Source of the DNA: Betaproteobacteria bacterium
GTDB lineage: Bacteria; Pseudomonadota; Gammaproteobacteria; Burkholderiales; SG8-39
Direction: 5' to 3'
DNA length: 64,000 bases
Assembly (NCBI GenBank): GCA_016195915.1
Contig: JACPYS010000040.1
Coordinates: forward strand, 18,803-82,802
The number at the start of each line of letters is the position of its first letter. The stretch's first letter is position 1. The position numbers and the translations under genes are program-made. Under the pieces are notes generated by a model. It had not been told where the DNA came from and searched no databases. It was given only the letters and a program-made list of their open reading frames with translations. Positions 7,636 through 15,916 of the stretch are shown here, piece by piece.

Positions 7636-8004
7636 GTGGAATTGATTGCCAACGTCGTCGTAGGTCTCGTCGGAGCGCTGCACGTCTACATTCTCGTGCT
7701 CGAGATGTTCCTCTGGGACAAGCCCGCCGGGCTTCGGGCCTTTGGCCAGACGCAGCAGGCGGCCACCGCCTCGAAGGTCCTCGCTGCGAACCAGGGTCTG
7801 TACAACGGGTTTCTGGCCGCGGGGCTTTTCTGGGGCCTGAGTCTGGGCGCGGGCGGAACGGGCGTAAAAGTGTTCTTTCTTTGCTGCGTACTGATAGCCG
7901 GCCTGTATGGCGCCGCAACCGCAAGCAGGAAGATCCTCTTTGTCCGATCCCTCCCCGCGGCGATCGGACTCGCTTTGGTATTTCTGTCCGGCGTGCAGGC
8001 CTAG
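7636..8004 (+). CDS. DUF1304 family membrane protein
   Basis: A 122-residue integral membrane protein with four predicted helices. It opens with the DUF1304 pattern GLVGALHVYILVLEMFLW and has the conserved loop LAANQGLYNGFLAAGL. Function is not established for the family. The GTG start is preceded by GGGGAGG at good spacing. The next gene begins five bases after the stop, so co-transcription with the second GST is likely. Confidence 0.85.
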   Translation: MELIANVVVGLVGALHVYILVLEMFLWDKPAGLRAFGQTQQAATASKVLAANQGLYNGFLAAGLFWGLSLGAGGTGVKVFFLCCVLIAGLYGAATASRKILFVRSLPAAIGLALVFLSGVQA

Positions 8005-8009
8005 CCAGC

Positions 8010-8621
8010 GTGAAACTCTACGTCACCGTATCCTCCCCGTACGCGCGCATGGTACGGATCGTGGTCCGTGAAAAGGGGCTGGAGCGCCGGGTCGAGATCT
8101 GCGCGGCTCAGACGCGCCTCCCGAACAGCCCGTACTACGCCATCAATCCATCGGGCCGCGTGCCGTATCTGGTGCGTGACGACGGCGTCGGTCTGGAGGA
8201 ATCCACGTTGATCTGCGCTTACCTCGATCACCTCGATGGCAACCCGGTCTTCGATTTGCCCGTGGGAGACACAGCGTGGGAAGCACGCCGTCTCGAAGCT
8301 CTCGCGAGGAGCATGCTCGACGGCCTCGCGGTGTGGGGCCGCGAGAGAGCGCGGCCCGCGAATGAGCGCTCGCCGACGATTCTCGAGCACGAGGCAAACC
8401 GAGGCGCGCGGATGGCGGATCTGTGGGAAGCGGAAATCGCGCATCCGATGATGCGCGGCAGACTCAACCTGGCGCAGATCACGCTCGCCTGCGCCCTCGG
8501 GTTCGATGCCCGCATTCCGGATCTGCGCTGGCGGCCGGGACACCCGAAGCTGCGCGAATGGTTCGACCTCATCTCCGCGCGCCCGTCCTTCGCTGCGACG
8601 GCCCCGCCAGGTTTGGCATGA
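8010..8621 (+). CDS. Glutathione S-transferase
   Basis: A 203-residue GST starting at a GTG: VKLYVTVSSPYARMVRIVVR, the usual thioredoxin-fold opening with SSPYAR at the glutathione site. The cis-Pro motif is GRVPYLVRDDG and the ESTLICAYLD segment closes the first domain. The C-terminal helical domain ends near RPSFAAT. It has no resemblance to the first GST beyond the fold. The stop overlaps the next start by four bases (ATGA), so the genes are translationally coupled. Confidence 0.85.
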   Translation: MKLYVTVSSPYARMVRIVVREKGLERRVEICAAQTRLPNSPYYAINPSGRVPYLVRDDGVGLEESTLICAYLDHLDGNPVFDLPVGDTAWEARRLEALARSMLDGLAVWGRERARPANERSPTILEHEANRGARMADLWEAEIAHPMMRGRLNLAQITLACALGFDARIPDLRWRPGHPKLREWFDLISARPSFAATAPPGLA

Positions 8622-9154
8622 AACGCATCTACAGTTTCGAGCCGATTGAAGACAGGAACGCCGAGGTTCTCATCCTTGGCAGCATGCCGGGACGGGCGTC
8701 GCTGATGGCCGGTCAGTACTACGCGCACGCTCAAAATGCCTTTTGGCGGATCATCTCCGAGCTTCTGCACCTCGACGCCGGGGCTTCCTACCGCATGAGA
8801 GTTCAAGCCCTCATATCGGCTCGCATCGCTCTCTGGGACGTGCTCCACTCCTGCTCGCGGGAAGGAAGCCTGGATTCCAGGATCGAGCCCGGGACGCAGA
8901 CCGCAAACGACTTCCCGGCGTTCTTCCGCTCGCATCGGAAGATCGCGCGCGTGTTTTTCAACGGTGCGACCGCGGAGCATGTTTTCAGACGGCAGGTGCT
9001 GCGCGGGCTCAACGGCGTTTCCGCGAGCTATGCACGACTGCCATCCACGAGCCCGGCATATGCAGCCGTGTCATTCGCTGACAAACTCGGCGCGTGGCGA
9101 GCCATACTGCTGGATCAACGGAGACGACAACTTGAGCGCAGAGCGACGCATTGA
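8618..9154 (+). CDS. DNA-deoxyinosine glycosylase (UDG family 6)
   Basis: A 178-residue protein of the uracil-DNA glycosylase superfamily. LILGSMPGRASLMAGQYYAHAQNAFWRI is the signature region (quoted in pieces: LILGSMPG, GQYYAHAQNAFW), with the Asn of HAQN matching the catalytic Asn of hypoxanthine-DNA glycosylases. The FFNGATAEHVF strand and the LPSTSPAYA loop (motif B) are also present. It would remove deaminated adenine (hypoxanthine) from DNA as the first step of base-excision repair. The ATG overlaps the stop of the GST gene. Confidence 0.82.
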   Translation: MKRIYSFEPIEDRNAEVLILGSMPGRASLMAGQYYAHAQNAFWRIISELLHLDAGASYRMRVQALISARIALWDVLHSCSREGSLDSRIEPGTQTANDFPAFFRSHRKIARVFFNGATAEHVFRRQVLRGLNGVSASYARLPSTSPAYAAVSFADKLGAWRAILLDQRRRQLERRATH

Positions 9155-9593
9155 GGCGCTGGGACTTTCTCTTCCTTCCGGAAGCGCTCCGGCGGCGAAC
9201 TATGTCAATGCCGTGCGCACCGGCATTCTTCTGTTCATTGCCGGGAAGGCTCCGCTGCCGGAGAATGGAAAGCTTCCGAAGGGACGGCTCGGCGGCGAGT
9301 TCACGGCCGACGACGGATATCGCTTTGCGCGCTCGGCCGCCCTGGACCTGATCGCAGTCATGCGCACCGAGCTTGGTTCATTGGACCGTGTCGCCCGCAT
9401 CGTGGAAGTTCAGGGTTTTCTCAACGCCGTTCCGGAATTCGAAGATCACGCAAAGGTCATGAACGGATGCTCGGACCTGCTGGTCGAAGTGTTCCGCGAG
9501 CGCGGCGTGCATGCCCGTTCCGTGCTTGGTGCGAATTCGCTGCGCGGGGGTCTCCCGATGATCCTGAAGGCCGTCGTCGAGGTCATGCCTTAG
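9132..9593 (+). CDS. RidA/YjgF-YER057c family protein
   Basis: A 153-residue protein of the RidA family, long form. It starts at TTG 9132 with GGAG at 9120-9123. The opening LSAERRIEALGLSLPSGSAPAANYVNAV and the core GKLGG-like GRLGGEFTADDGY are typical, and the conserved Gly-rich C-terminal part is SVLGANSLRGGLP. RidA proteins deaminate reactive enamine/imine intermediates; however, the canonical catalytic Arg of the RxxxG motif is replaced by SLRGG, so activity is uncertain. It overlaps the end of the glycosylase gene by 23 bases. Confidence 0.8.
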   Translation: MSAERRIEALGLSLPSGSAPAANYVNAVRTGILLFIAGKAPLPENGKLPKGRLGGEFTADDGYRFARSAALDLIAVMRTELGSLDRVARIVEVQGFLNAVPEFEDHAKVMNGCSDLLVEVFRERGVHARSVLGANSLRGGLPMILKAVVEVMP

Positions 9594-9601
9594 CTCAACA
9601 T

Positions 9602-10081
9602 ATGAGGCCGAACATCAAGTCATCGGATCGCTTCATGCGTGCAACTTACAAGGGTTCCCCTGCGGTTCGATTTATCGGCGTTGCAAGTATTGTCTACGCC
9701 GCATCGGATGCGCTTTTTGCGATTGTCGCTCTTGCAGACGGTCGATTCCGTCCCGTTCTTGAACAGCTGGGCCGCGCTCCGATGGTGATCCTGTTGCTCA
9801 TCGGCGGGTTCGCCCTGCTTCTCGATAAACCGTGGTCTCGCTTCGTTTACTGGATCCTGCCGGCGTACTCGATGATTGTGACGCTGGTCCTCCTGCCGCG
9901 CGTGCTCCGTGCGGTGCCGCCCGGCGGCGACTTCGGCGCCTTGCTGAACGCAACCTCGCTCTACTGGACGATCGCCACTGCGCTACTCTATGTAACGGCC
10001 TTCATCGTCTCGAACCATTTCTGGAGGCTCGAGCAATCGAAGCTTCCGCCGCGGGCCGAGGCACGGGGGAAACCGCTGTGA
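9602..10081 (+). CDS. Hypothetical membrane protein, four helices
   Basis: A 159-residue protein with four hydrophobic segments: VRFIGVASIVYAASDALFAI, APMVILLLIGGFALLL, FVYWILPAYSMIVTLVLLP and TSLYWTIATALLYVTAFIV. The C-terminus is basic and cytoplasmic. No motif is recognised. The stop overlaps the GTG start of the DinB-like gene (GTGA), so the two are probably co-translated. Start at ATG 9602 is preferred; ATG 9635 is possible. Confidence 0.6.
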   Translation: MRPNIKSSDRFMRATYKGSPAVRFIGVASIVYAASDALFAIVALADGRFRPVLEQLGRAPMVILLLIGGFALLLDKPWSRFVYWILPAYSMIVTLVLLPRVLRAVPPGGDFGALLNATSLYWTIATALLYVTAFIVSNHFWRLEQSKLPPRAEARGKPL

Positions 10082-10590
10082 TTTCATTGTCGTACGCACG
10101 GACCATGGAACGCTACAACCGGTGGATGAACGACCGGCTCTACGAATGCTGCAGCACTCTGTCCGACGCGGAGCGAAAGCGCGACGCAGGCGCCTTCTTC
10201 AAGTCGATGCACGGAACGTTGAACCACCTGTTGCTCGGGGATCGAATCTGGCTTGGCCGATTCACCGGCAATCCCTTTGACGTAAAGTCTCTTGACCAGG
10301 AGCTTTACTCGGACTTTTTCGAGTTGCGATCCGAACGCGTTTCAACGGACATTGCGATTTCCAGGTGGATTGCCTCGCTTTCCGAAGGAGATTTGGCCGG
10401 TGAGCTGTTCTATATGAGCGTGGTGAATCCTGCGCCGCGGCAGCTTCCGCTCTGGCTGGCGGTGACGCATTTCTTCAACCATCAGACGCATCACCGCGGA
10501 CAGCTGACGACGCTTCTGGCCCAGCGCGGCATCGATCCGGGGGTAACGGACCTGATCTGGCTTCCCGGGCTGCAGCGTGAATCCGCATGA
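10078..10590 (+). CDS. DinB-family metal-binding protein
   Basis: A 170-residue four-helix bundle protein of the DinB/YfiT type. The metal-binding histidines are in SMHGTLNHLLLGD and NHQTHHRGQLTTLL, the usual three-His arrangement. DinB-like proteins include thiol-dependent hydrolases and transferases, often linked to bacillithiol, mycothiol or glutathione; the substrate is unknown here. Starts at GTG overlapping the upstream stop and ends in an ATGA overlap with the next frame. Confidence 0.85.
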   Translation: MISLSYARTMERYNRWMNDRLYECCSTLSDAERKRDAGAFFKSMHGTLNHLLLGDRIWLGRFTGNPFDVKSLDQELYSDFFELRSERVSTDIAISRWIASLSEGDLAGELFYMSVVNPAPRQLPLWLAVTHFFNHQTHHRGQLTTLLAQRGIDPGVTDLIWLPGLQRESA

Positions 10591-10802
10591 ACCCTGTCTC
10601 GCCCGGCATACCGCCGGAATCTCTCGCCGGAAGTTGCCTCTGCGGCGCCGTGACCTGCGAGGTCCGCGCACCGTTCCTTCAGTTTGCTCACTGCCATTGC
10701 GGCCGCTGCCGCAAGGCCAGCGGCACCGGCCACGCCACCAATCTGTACGCCTTGCCGGCGAATTTCTCCTGGCTATTTGCGGCCGAAGTACCCGCGGGAT
10801 GA
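10587..10802 (+). pseudogene. C-terminally truncated GFA protein
   Basis: The frame encodes the first half of a GFA domain: GSCLCGAVTCEV and AHCHCGRCRKASGTGHATNLY carry the first and second cysteine groups. It then breaks off at FSWLFAAEVPAG and stops at 71 codons, where relatives have about 130. The second zinc site (CSxCG) is missing, so the domain should not fold normally. The break coincides with the start region of the HAD gene, as expected from a deletion that joined the two. Confidence 0.7.
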
Positions 10803-10822
10803 AGCGGCGGCGACAGGAGCCC

Positions 10823-11497
10823 ATGGATTTCGAGCTGGTCATCTTCGATTGCGACGGCGTTCTGATCGATTCCGAGCCCATCGCAAACAGGGTGTTTGCA
10901 GAACAACTCGCCCGGGCCGGGCTGTCAATGTCCGTCGAGGACATTATGCAAAGGTTTGTCGGCCGCACGAGGAACGGTTGCCTCGCATTGGCAACAGAAT
11001 TGCTCGGGAGGGCGCTGCCGAAGAGTTTTCCCGGCGAATGGGACGCCGCGCTTTTCGAAGCACTTCGCCAGGACGTCAGACCGATTGATGGCGTACCGGA
11101 ATTGATTCAACAGCTCGAAGTGCCGTTTTGCGTCGCATCCAACAGCACCCGCGAACGAATGCGCATATCGCTTCAGGCATCCGGCCTGCTAGCTTTCTTT
11201 GCGGGCCGAATGTTCAGCTCTGCAGACGTATTGAACCCGAAGCCGGCGCCGGATCTCTTCCTCAATGCAGCCGGTTCCATGGGTGCCGCGCCCGGCAGAT
11301 GCGCCGTCATCGAAGACACTTTGACTGGCGTGCTTGCCGGAGTGGCGGCGGGAATGTCGGTATTCGGCTACGTGGGCGGCGCACATTCGAACGCGGATGC
11401 GCTGCAAGCGGCAGGTGCAAGAATCTTCGACGACATGAAAGCACTTCCGATGCTGCTTTCCCGGAGAGCGCAGGAACCGGGAGCGATCGATGCCTGA
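10823..11497 (+). CDS. HAD-superfamily phosphatase (subfamily IA)
   Basis: A 224-residue HAD hydrolase. Motif I is FDCDGVLIDSEP with both catalytic Asp, motif II is VASNSTRERM, the motif III Lys is in NPKPAPDLFL and motif IV is VIEDTLTGVLAG. A helical cap lies between residues 17 and 85. The form resembles phosphoglycolate phosphatase/beta-phosphoglucomutase relatives acting on small sugar phosphates. AGGAG at 10814-10818 supports ATG 10823; the ATG at 10799 overlaps the stop of the truncated GFA frame. Confidence 0.88.
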   Translation: MDFELVIFDCDGVLIDSEPIANRVFAEQLARAGLSMSVEDIMQRFVGRTRNGCLALATELLGRALPKSFPGEWDAALFEALRQDVRPIDGVPELIQQLEVPFCVASNSTRERMRISLQASGLLAFFAGRMFSSADVLNPKPAPDLFLNAAGSMGAAPGRCAVIEDTLTGVLAGVAAGMSVFGYVGGAHSNADALQAAGARIFDDMKALPMLLSRRAQEPGAIDA

Positions 11498-12620
11498 AAT
11501 TGCGAAGATTCCCGTGGTGCGCAATGTGCCCGCGGATTTGCGCGCGCAGATGAGCGCATCACTCGCGGTCGTCATGCTGGGCGCGAGCGGTGCGGTCGGC
11601 GGACTGACCGCGCGGCAGCCGGGAACAGCGGACAGGATTTGCGACGCACTCGTGACCCTCCTTGTCGGCTTCTCGTGCGCGGTGTTCGATCCGGACAATG
11701 CCTGCGCACTGGACAGGCATACGGAACCGGGCAGCCATTCGCTCGCAATCGATGTGAACGGCCTGGAGCGGACCTACATGGTTCATGTTCCGGCCAGCTG
11801 CACACCGCAAACGCCGTCGGCAGTGGTGATCATGCTGCATGGCGGCGGCGGCACCGCCAGGGCCGCGATGTGGGAGACCGGGTGGGCGCTGAAGTCCGAA
11901 CAGGAGGGGTTCCTGGCCGTCTTTCCCAACGCTATGGCAGCCGACCCGGCACGGCCAAGCAGCTTCGCGGGCAACCCCCAGCTCTGGAATGACGGCTCGG
12001 ACCGGTTTTATCCCGGCCAGAGCGCTCCGGACGATGTCGGCTTCATCGCCGCCATGCTCGACGATCTCTCGGTTCGATTCGCGCTGGACAAGCAGCGGGT
12101 TTTCGTCACCGGCTTTTCCAATGGCGCATCGATGAGCTTTCGTGTCGGCGCAGAATTGTCCGATCGCATCGCTGCCATTGCGCCCGTCGCGGGCGCACTA
12201 TGGTTCGATCCGCCGACGTTCAGGTACCCGGTCTCGATGTGCTACATCACAGGTACGGCCGATCCGTTGAATCCGATCGAGGGCGGCGTGCCGAGACTCG
12301 CAACCGGCGCGAGCGACCGGGTGCGCGGAAAACCGAAGCCACCCGTGCGCGATTCGATTTCGAAGTGGGCCGGGGCGCTCGGCTGTCCCGCGGCAACGGC
12401 AAGCGCGACCGACGCCGATGGCGTGCGCACGGAAACATGCTCTACGCGCGCGGGTGCCGCCGAGGTGGTCTATATTGCGGTCGACGGACTCGGGCACACC
12501 TGGGCCGGAGGCAGGAGTCTCCTGCCCGAAAGCATGGTGGGAAAGACATCGAGCAGGATACGCGCCAACGACATCGTATGGGCGTTTTTCCGGAAACACG
12601 CGCGTGCCCCTCATATTTGA
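11490..12620 (+). CDS. PHB-depolymerase-like esterase (LpqC type)
   Basis: A 376-residue alpha/beta hydrolase. The first 75 residues contain a hydrophobic segment and two Cys and look like an exported or anchored N-terminus. The catalytic part has the oxyanion loop VIMLHGGGGTA, the lipase box GFSNGAS, an Asp in YITGTADPLNP and a His in GLGHTWAGG. This fits polyhydroxybutyrate depolymerase/feruloyl esterase relatives (esterase PHB family). It overlaps the HAD gene by eight bases. Extracellular polymer or ester hydrolysis is likely; the substrate is not determined. Confidence 0.8.
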   Translation: MPEIAKIPVVRNVPADLRAQMSASLAVVMLGASGAVGGLTARQPGTADRICDALVTLLVGFSCAVFDPDNACALDRHTEPGSHSLAIDVNGLERTYMVHVPASCTPQTPSAVVIMLHGGGGTARAAMWETGWALKSEQEGFLAVFPNAMAADPARPSSFAGNPQLWNDGSDRFYPGQSAPDDVGFIAAMLDDLSVRFALDKQRVFVTGFSNGASMSFRVGAELSDRIAAIAPVAGALWFDPPTFRYPVSMCYITGTADPLNPIEGGVPRLATGASDRVRGKPKPPVRDSISKWAGALGCPAATASATDADGVRTETCSTRAGAAEVVYIAVDGLGHTWAGGRSLLPESMVGKTSSRIRANDIVWAFFRKHARAPHI

Positions 12621-12677
12621 GGCTCGCGCGCTGACCTCCGGCGCCTGACTTTCCGTCCTTTCGATGCGGAGCTGGCC

Positions 12678-13586
12678 ATGACACACGAAGCATTTCGCGG
12701 TGTATTTCCCTACCTGGTTTCGCCGATCGACGAACACGGCGGCGTCAGGGAGACGGTGCTCGCGCGCCTCGTGAACGATCTGATCGATGCCGGCGTTCAC
12801 GGCTTGACGCCGCTCGGATCGACCGGGGAGTTCGCCTACCTGAATCGCGAACAGCGCCGGCGCATCGTGCAGGTCGTGGTGGAAGCGGCGCGCGGACGCG
12901 TGCCGGTGGTGGCCGGCGTGGCCGCGACGACGATTTCCGACGCCGTCGAACAGGTCAAGGCATACGACGCGCTTGGCGCAAGCGGCATTCTCGGGATACT
13001 CGAGGCTTACTTTCCGATTGCGGAAGACGGCGTCGTCAGCTATTTCAGCGCAATGGCAGGCGCGACCGCGTTACCGGTCGTCCTGTATACGAATCCGCAG
13101 TTTCAGCGCAGCGACCTCACGCTGCCCGCCATCGAGCGCCTCGCCAAATTGCCAAACATCCGTTACCTCAAGGATGCCTCGTCGGACACCGGCCGGCTGC
13201 TCAGCATCATCAATGCCGTCGGAGACCGGATCCGCGTGTTCAGCGCCTCGGCCCATATTCCCGCGTGCGTGATGCTGATCGGCGGCGTTGGCTGGATGGC
13301 CGGACCGGCGTGCGTGGTGCCCCGCCAGAGCGTGCAGTTGTACGATTTGTGCCATGCGGCGCGGTGGGACGACGCGATGCGCCTGCAGCGCAAGCTTTGG
13401 CGCATGAACCGGGTGTTCGCAAAGTACAACCTTGCGGCATGCATCAAGGGCGGCCTGGAGCTTCAGGGCTACGACGTCGGTGCGCCGCTGCCGCCTCAGA
13501 CCCCGCCGTCCGACGCCGGCCGCGCCGAGGTCAGGGACGTTCTCGCCGCGTTGGGGGCGCTCGAGCCTGCCGGCGCCACGGGTTAG
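12678..13586 (+). CDS. Dihydrodipicolinate-synthase-family aldolase/lyase
   Basis: A 302-residue TIM-barrel protein of the DapA/NAL family. The pyruvate-carboxylate motif is GSTGEFAYL, the catalytic Tyr is in [10 protein letters not shown] and the Schiff-base Lys is in [13 protein letters not shown]. Members condense or split 2-oxo acids with aldehydes (dihydrodipicolinate synthase, N-acetylneuraminate lyase, KDG aldolase). Because true DapA is usually elsewhere and this gene sits with PhzF and esterase genes, a catabolic lyase role is more likely than lysine synthesis. Confidence 0.8.
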   Translation: MTHEAFRGVFPYLVSPIDEHGGVRETVLARLVNDLIDAGVHGLTPLGSTGEFAYLNREQRRRIVQVVVEAARGRVPVVAGVAATTISDAVEQVKAYDALGASGILGILEAYFPIAEDGVVSYFSAMAGATALPVVLYTNPQFQRSDLTLPAIERLAKLPNIRYLKDASSDTGRLLSIINAVGDRIRVFSASAHIPACVMLIGGVGWMAGPACVVPRQSVQLYDLCHAARWDDAMRLQRKLWRMNRVFAKYNLAACIKGGLELQGYDVGAPLPPQTPPSDAGRAEVRDVLAALGALEPAGATG

Positions 13587-13598
13587 CGGAGCGACGCC

Positions 13599-14378
13599 AT
13601 GCGATTGCCGCTTTTTCAGATCGACGCATTTACCAGCCAGTTGTTCGGCGGCAACCCGGCCGCGGTGGTGTTGCTCGATGAATGGCTGTCTGATTCCGTG
13701 CTCGCGGCCATCGCCGCAGAGAACAATCTTGCCGAGACGGCTTTCGTCATCCGCCGCGACGGCGTCATTCCGCTTCGCTGGTTCACGCCAACGGTCGAGA
13801 TGGACCTGTGTGGCCACGCCACCCTGGCCGCCGCGGACGTCCTGTTCCGCCATTACCTGCCTTCGGCCGACAAGCTGACCTTCAGTACCCGCAGCGGCAA
13901 CCTGATAGTCACGCGCGATGGCGGGCGTCTCGCCATGGATTTCCCCGCACGGCCCGGAAAACCCGTGGCGATCGCAGAAAGCCTGGTTTCCGCACTGGGC
14001 GCCCGGCCCCGCGAGGCATTTCTCGCGCGCGACCTGCTCGCAGTCTTCGACTCCGAATCGGAGGTCCGGGCATTGCGGCCGGATTTCACCCGCGTCGCAT
14101 CGCTCGACGCATTTGCGGTCATCGTTTCCGCGCCGGGCGAGAGCGTGGATTTCGTGTCGCGCTTTTTCGCTCCGCGCGCCGGTGTTCCCGAGGACCCGGT
14201 CACCGGTTCGGCGCACTGCACCCTGGTGCCCTACTGGGCCGCGCGTCTCGGAAAAGCGGAACTGGCTGCGAAACAGCTGTCGATGCGCGGCGGAGACCTC
14301 TGGTGCAGGCTTGCGGGCGATCGTGTCGTCATTTCCGGCTGCGCCGTCGAATATCTGCGCGGCGAGATCACGGTTTAA
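13599..14378 (+). CDS. PhzF-family isomerase/epimerase
   Basis: A 259-residue protein with two related DapF-like halves. FQIDAFTSQLFGGNPAAVVLLDEW opens the fold (read in pieces FQIDAFT, GGNPAAVVLL). The catalytic Glu is in NNLAETAFV and the second-half signature is EDPVTGSAHCTL. PhzF isomerises dihydro-hydroxyanthranilate in phenazine synthesis, but no other phz genes are here, so this is one of the many PhzF-like enzymes of unknown substrate. It starts 12 bases after the DapA-like gene, suggesting one operon. Confidence 0.85.
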   Translation: MRLPLFQIDAFTSQLFGGNPAAVVLLDEWLSDSVLAAIAAENNLAETAFVIRRDGVIPLRWFTPTVEMDLCGHATLAAADVLFRHYLPSADKLTFSTRSGNLIVTRDGGRLAMDFPARPGKPVAIAESLVSALGARPREAFLARDLLAVFDSESEVRALRPDFTRVASLDAFAVIVSAPGESVDFVSRFFAPRAGVPEDPVTGSAHCTLVPYWAARLGKAELAAKQLSMRGGDLWCRLAGDRVVISGCAVEYLRGEITV

Positions 14379-14525
14379 TCCTCGCTCAATCGGTGTTGAT
14401 CACCCGCGGCCCGCAGGAGACCCTGCCAGCGGCCATACTGGCGCGGGACGCACACTTGCCTCCCCGTGCGTGCCGGGCGTAACCTGCGTCCGCAGGGAGG
14501 GGATCGATCACAATCGCAAACACCC

Positions 14526-15143
14526 ATGGCAATGAGTAACGAATCGCTGCACGCGCCGGCGCAAGAACTGGTGGAACGACTTGCGCGGACGATGGAGGGG
14601 CTCGAGCTTGCCGCCACCGATCGAAATCGCCTGGCCGCCGGGTGCTTTCGACAGGCAATGGAGCATCACGACGCGGTCATCCATCTGGTTCGCAGCAATC
14701 TCACCCGTTCGGCGCTCGCCCTCCTTCGCCCGCTGTTCGAACAATATGTACATGGACTCTGGCTGGCGAAGTGCGCCTCCGGCGCGGACCTTCAGCAGTT
14801 TCAGCACGGAACCCTGGACCGGCCATTTGCCGCGATGCTCGCCGCCGTGGAGTTTCTCGAGGGGAACGACGCCGGGCCGCTCGCCGAGTTGCGCAAGAAT
14901 CTGTCGCCGGCCATGCGCGAGTTCCTGCGCGACAGGAACTCCCGTGGCGTGCCGGGCAATGCGGGGGATTCGATCGCCGGCGGCCGCCCTGCGGAGGAGA
15001 CCCAGGCAACGGTCGCTCTGGCGGGGGCGATCGGCCTTTTGGCGGCGTCGGAAGTGGCGCTGATGGCCGGGCGCCACGACGTCGTCTCTGCGCTGGTGGG
15101 CGAAGCGGTGCTGCTGCAGGGCGTGGTGCCGGAATCACGGTGA
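14526..15143 (+). CDS. Conserved hypothetical helical protein (DUF6988/DUF5677-like)
   Basis: A 205-residue, mostly helical protein. The stretch SNLTRSALALLRPLFEQYVHGLWLAKCA resembles the core of the DUF5677/DUF6988 group of cytosolic proteins of unknown function, with the conserved R-P-L-x-E pattern (RPLFEQ). No catalytic motif is visible. ATG 14526 is chosen; a second ATG lies at 14532. The stop codon shares its last base with the next start. The 147 bases upstream hold no gene I can see. Confidence 0.6.
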   Translation: MAMSNESLHAPAQELVERLARTMEGLELAATDRNRLAAGCFRQAMEHHDAVIHLVRSNLTRSALALLRPLFEQYVHGLWLAKCASGADLQQFQHGTLDRPFAAMLAAVEFLEGNDAGPLAELRKNLSPAMREFLRDRNSRGVPGNAGDSIAGGRPAEETQATVALAGAIGLLAASEVALMAGRHDVVSALVGEAVLLQGVVPESR

Positions 15144-15796
15144 TGATCGACGCCGGAGGATTGCGGGAGCGGCCGCAGTCTGCGGGAGAGGAGATCGCAA
15201 ACAGTGTGAGCCACGGCATCGCCCTGTGCGCGGCGATCGGAGCTTCCCCGGTTCTCGTCATCGCCGCGCTGAACCGCGGCGACGCGACGGGAATCGCGGG
15301 CGCGATCGTGTTCGCGGCCACCATGGTGCTGCTGTACTTCGCGTCCACGCTGTTTCACGCATTGCCGAGGGGGCGCGGCAAGCGGCGCTTGCAGGTTTTC
15401 GATCATGCGGCAATCTACTTTCTCATTGCAGGAACGTACACGCCGTTCGCATTCGGCGTGCTGCACGGACCCTGGGGGTGGACGCTGTTCGGTCTCGAGT
15501 GGGGCCTTGCCATCACCGGAGCCGCGCTCAAGGTCTTCGGCGGCATCCGCTATGCAGTTGCCTCGACCTGGGTGTATCTCGCGATGGGCTGGCTGATTCT
15601 CATCGCCGCGGAGCCGGCGCTGACCCGGGTGCCGGATTGGGGCCTGTTCTGGCTGTTTGCCGGCGGCATCGCCTACACCGCGGGGACGGTCTTTTTTGTC
15701 GCGGATCGAATCAGGTACTTTCACTTTGTCTGGCACCTGTTCGTGGTTACAGGCACTGCCTGTCATTTCGTCGCGGTACTTTGGTATTCGGCCTGA
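15143..15796 (+). CDS. Hemolysin III / PAQR-family membrane protein
   Basis: A 217-residue protein with seven predicted helices, of the TIGR01065/hemolysin III group. The conserved polar residues of the PAQR fold are present: NSVSHGIAL near the N-terminus, STLFHAL, FDHAAIYFLIAGTYTPF in the third helix and WHLFVVTGTACHF in the last. The His residues match the predicted metal site of the family (Ser-His-Asp-His-His). Eukaryotic relatives are adiponectin receptors with ceramidase-like activity; the bacterial role is unsettled. Confidence 0.88.
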   Translation: MIDAGGLRERPQSAGEEIANSVSHGIALCAAIGASPVLVIAALNRGDATGIAGAIVFAATMVLLYFASTLFHALPRGRGKRRLQVFDHAAIYFLIAGTYTPFAFGVLHGPWGWTLFGLEWGLAITGAALKVFGGIRYAVASTWVYLAMGWLILIAAEPALTRVPDWGLFWLFAGGIAYTAGTVFFVADRIRYFHFVWHLFVVTGTACHFVAVLWYSA

Positions 15797-15916
15797 TGCG
15801 GCTGTTGAGGCTCGAATACTTTCCAGCGGTTTCCCGGACCACGGCTGGTCAATTTGTGCCCTTGCTGTGCGATCATTCGAGTTTGTGCAGCGCAATCAAA
15901 AACCAGGGGCTTCGTC

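Noticed and set aside
13599..14378. Phenazine biosynthesis cluster suggested by the PhzF homologue.
   Set aside because: No phzA, B, D, E or G relatives are nearby; stand-alone PhzF-like isomerases are common.
14402..14500. GC-rich partial dyads in the gap before the DUF6988-like gene, considered as a terminator or riboswitch.
   Set aside because: The arms do not form a continuous stem with a U-tract and no conserved riboswitch core is visible.
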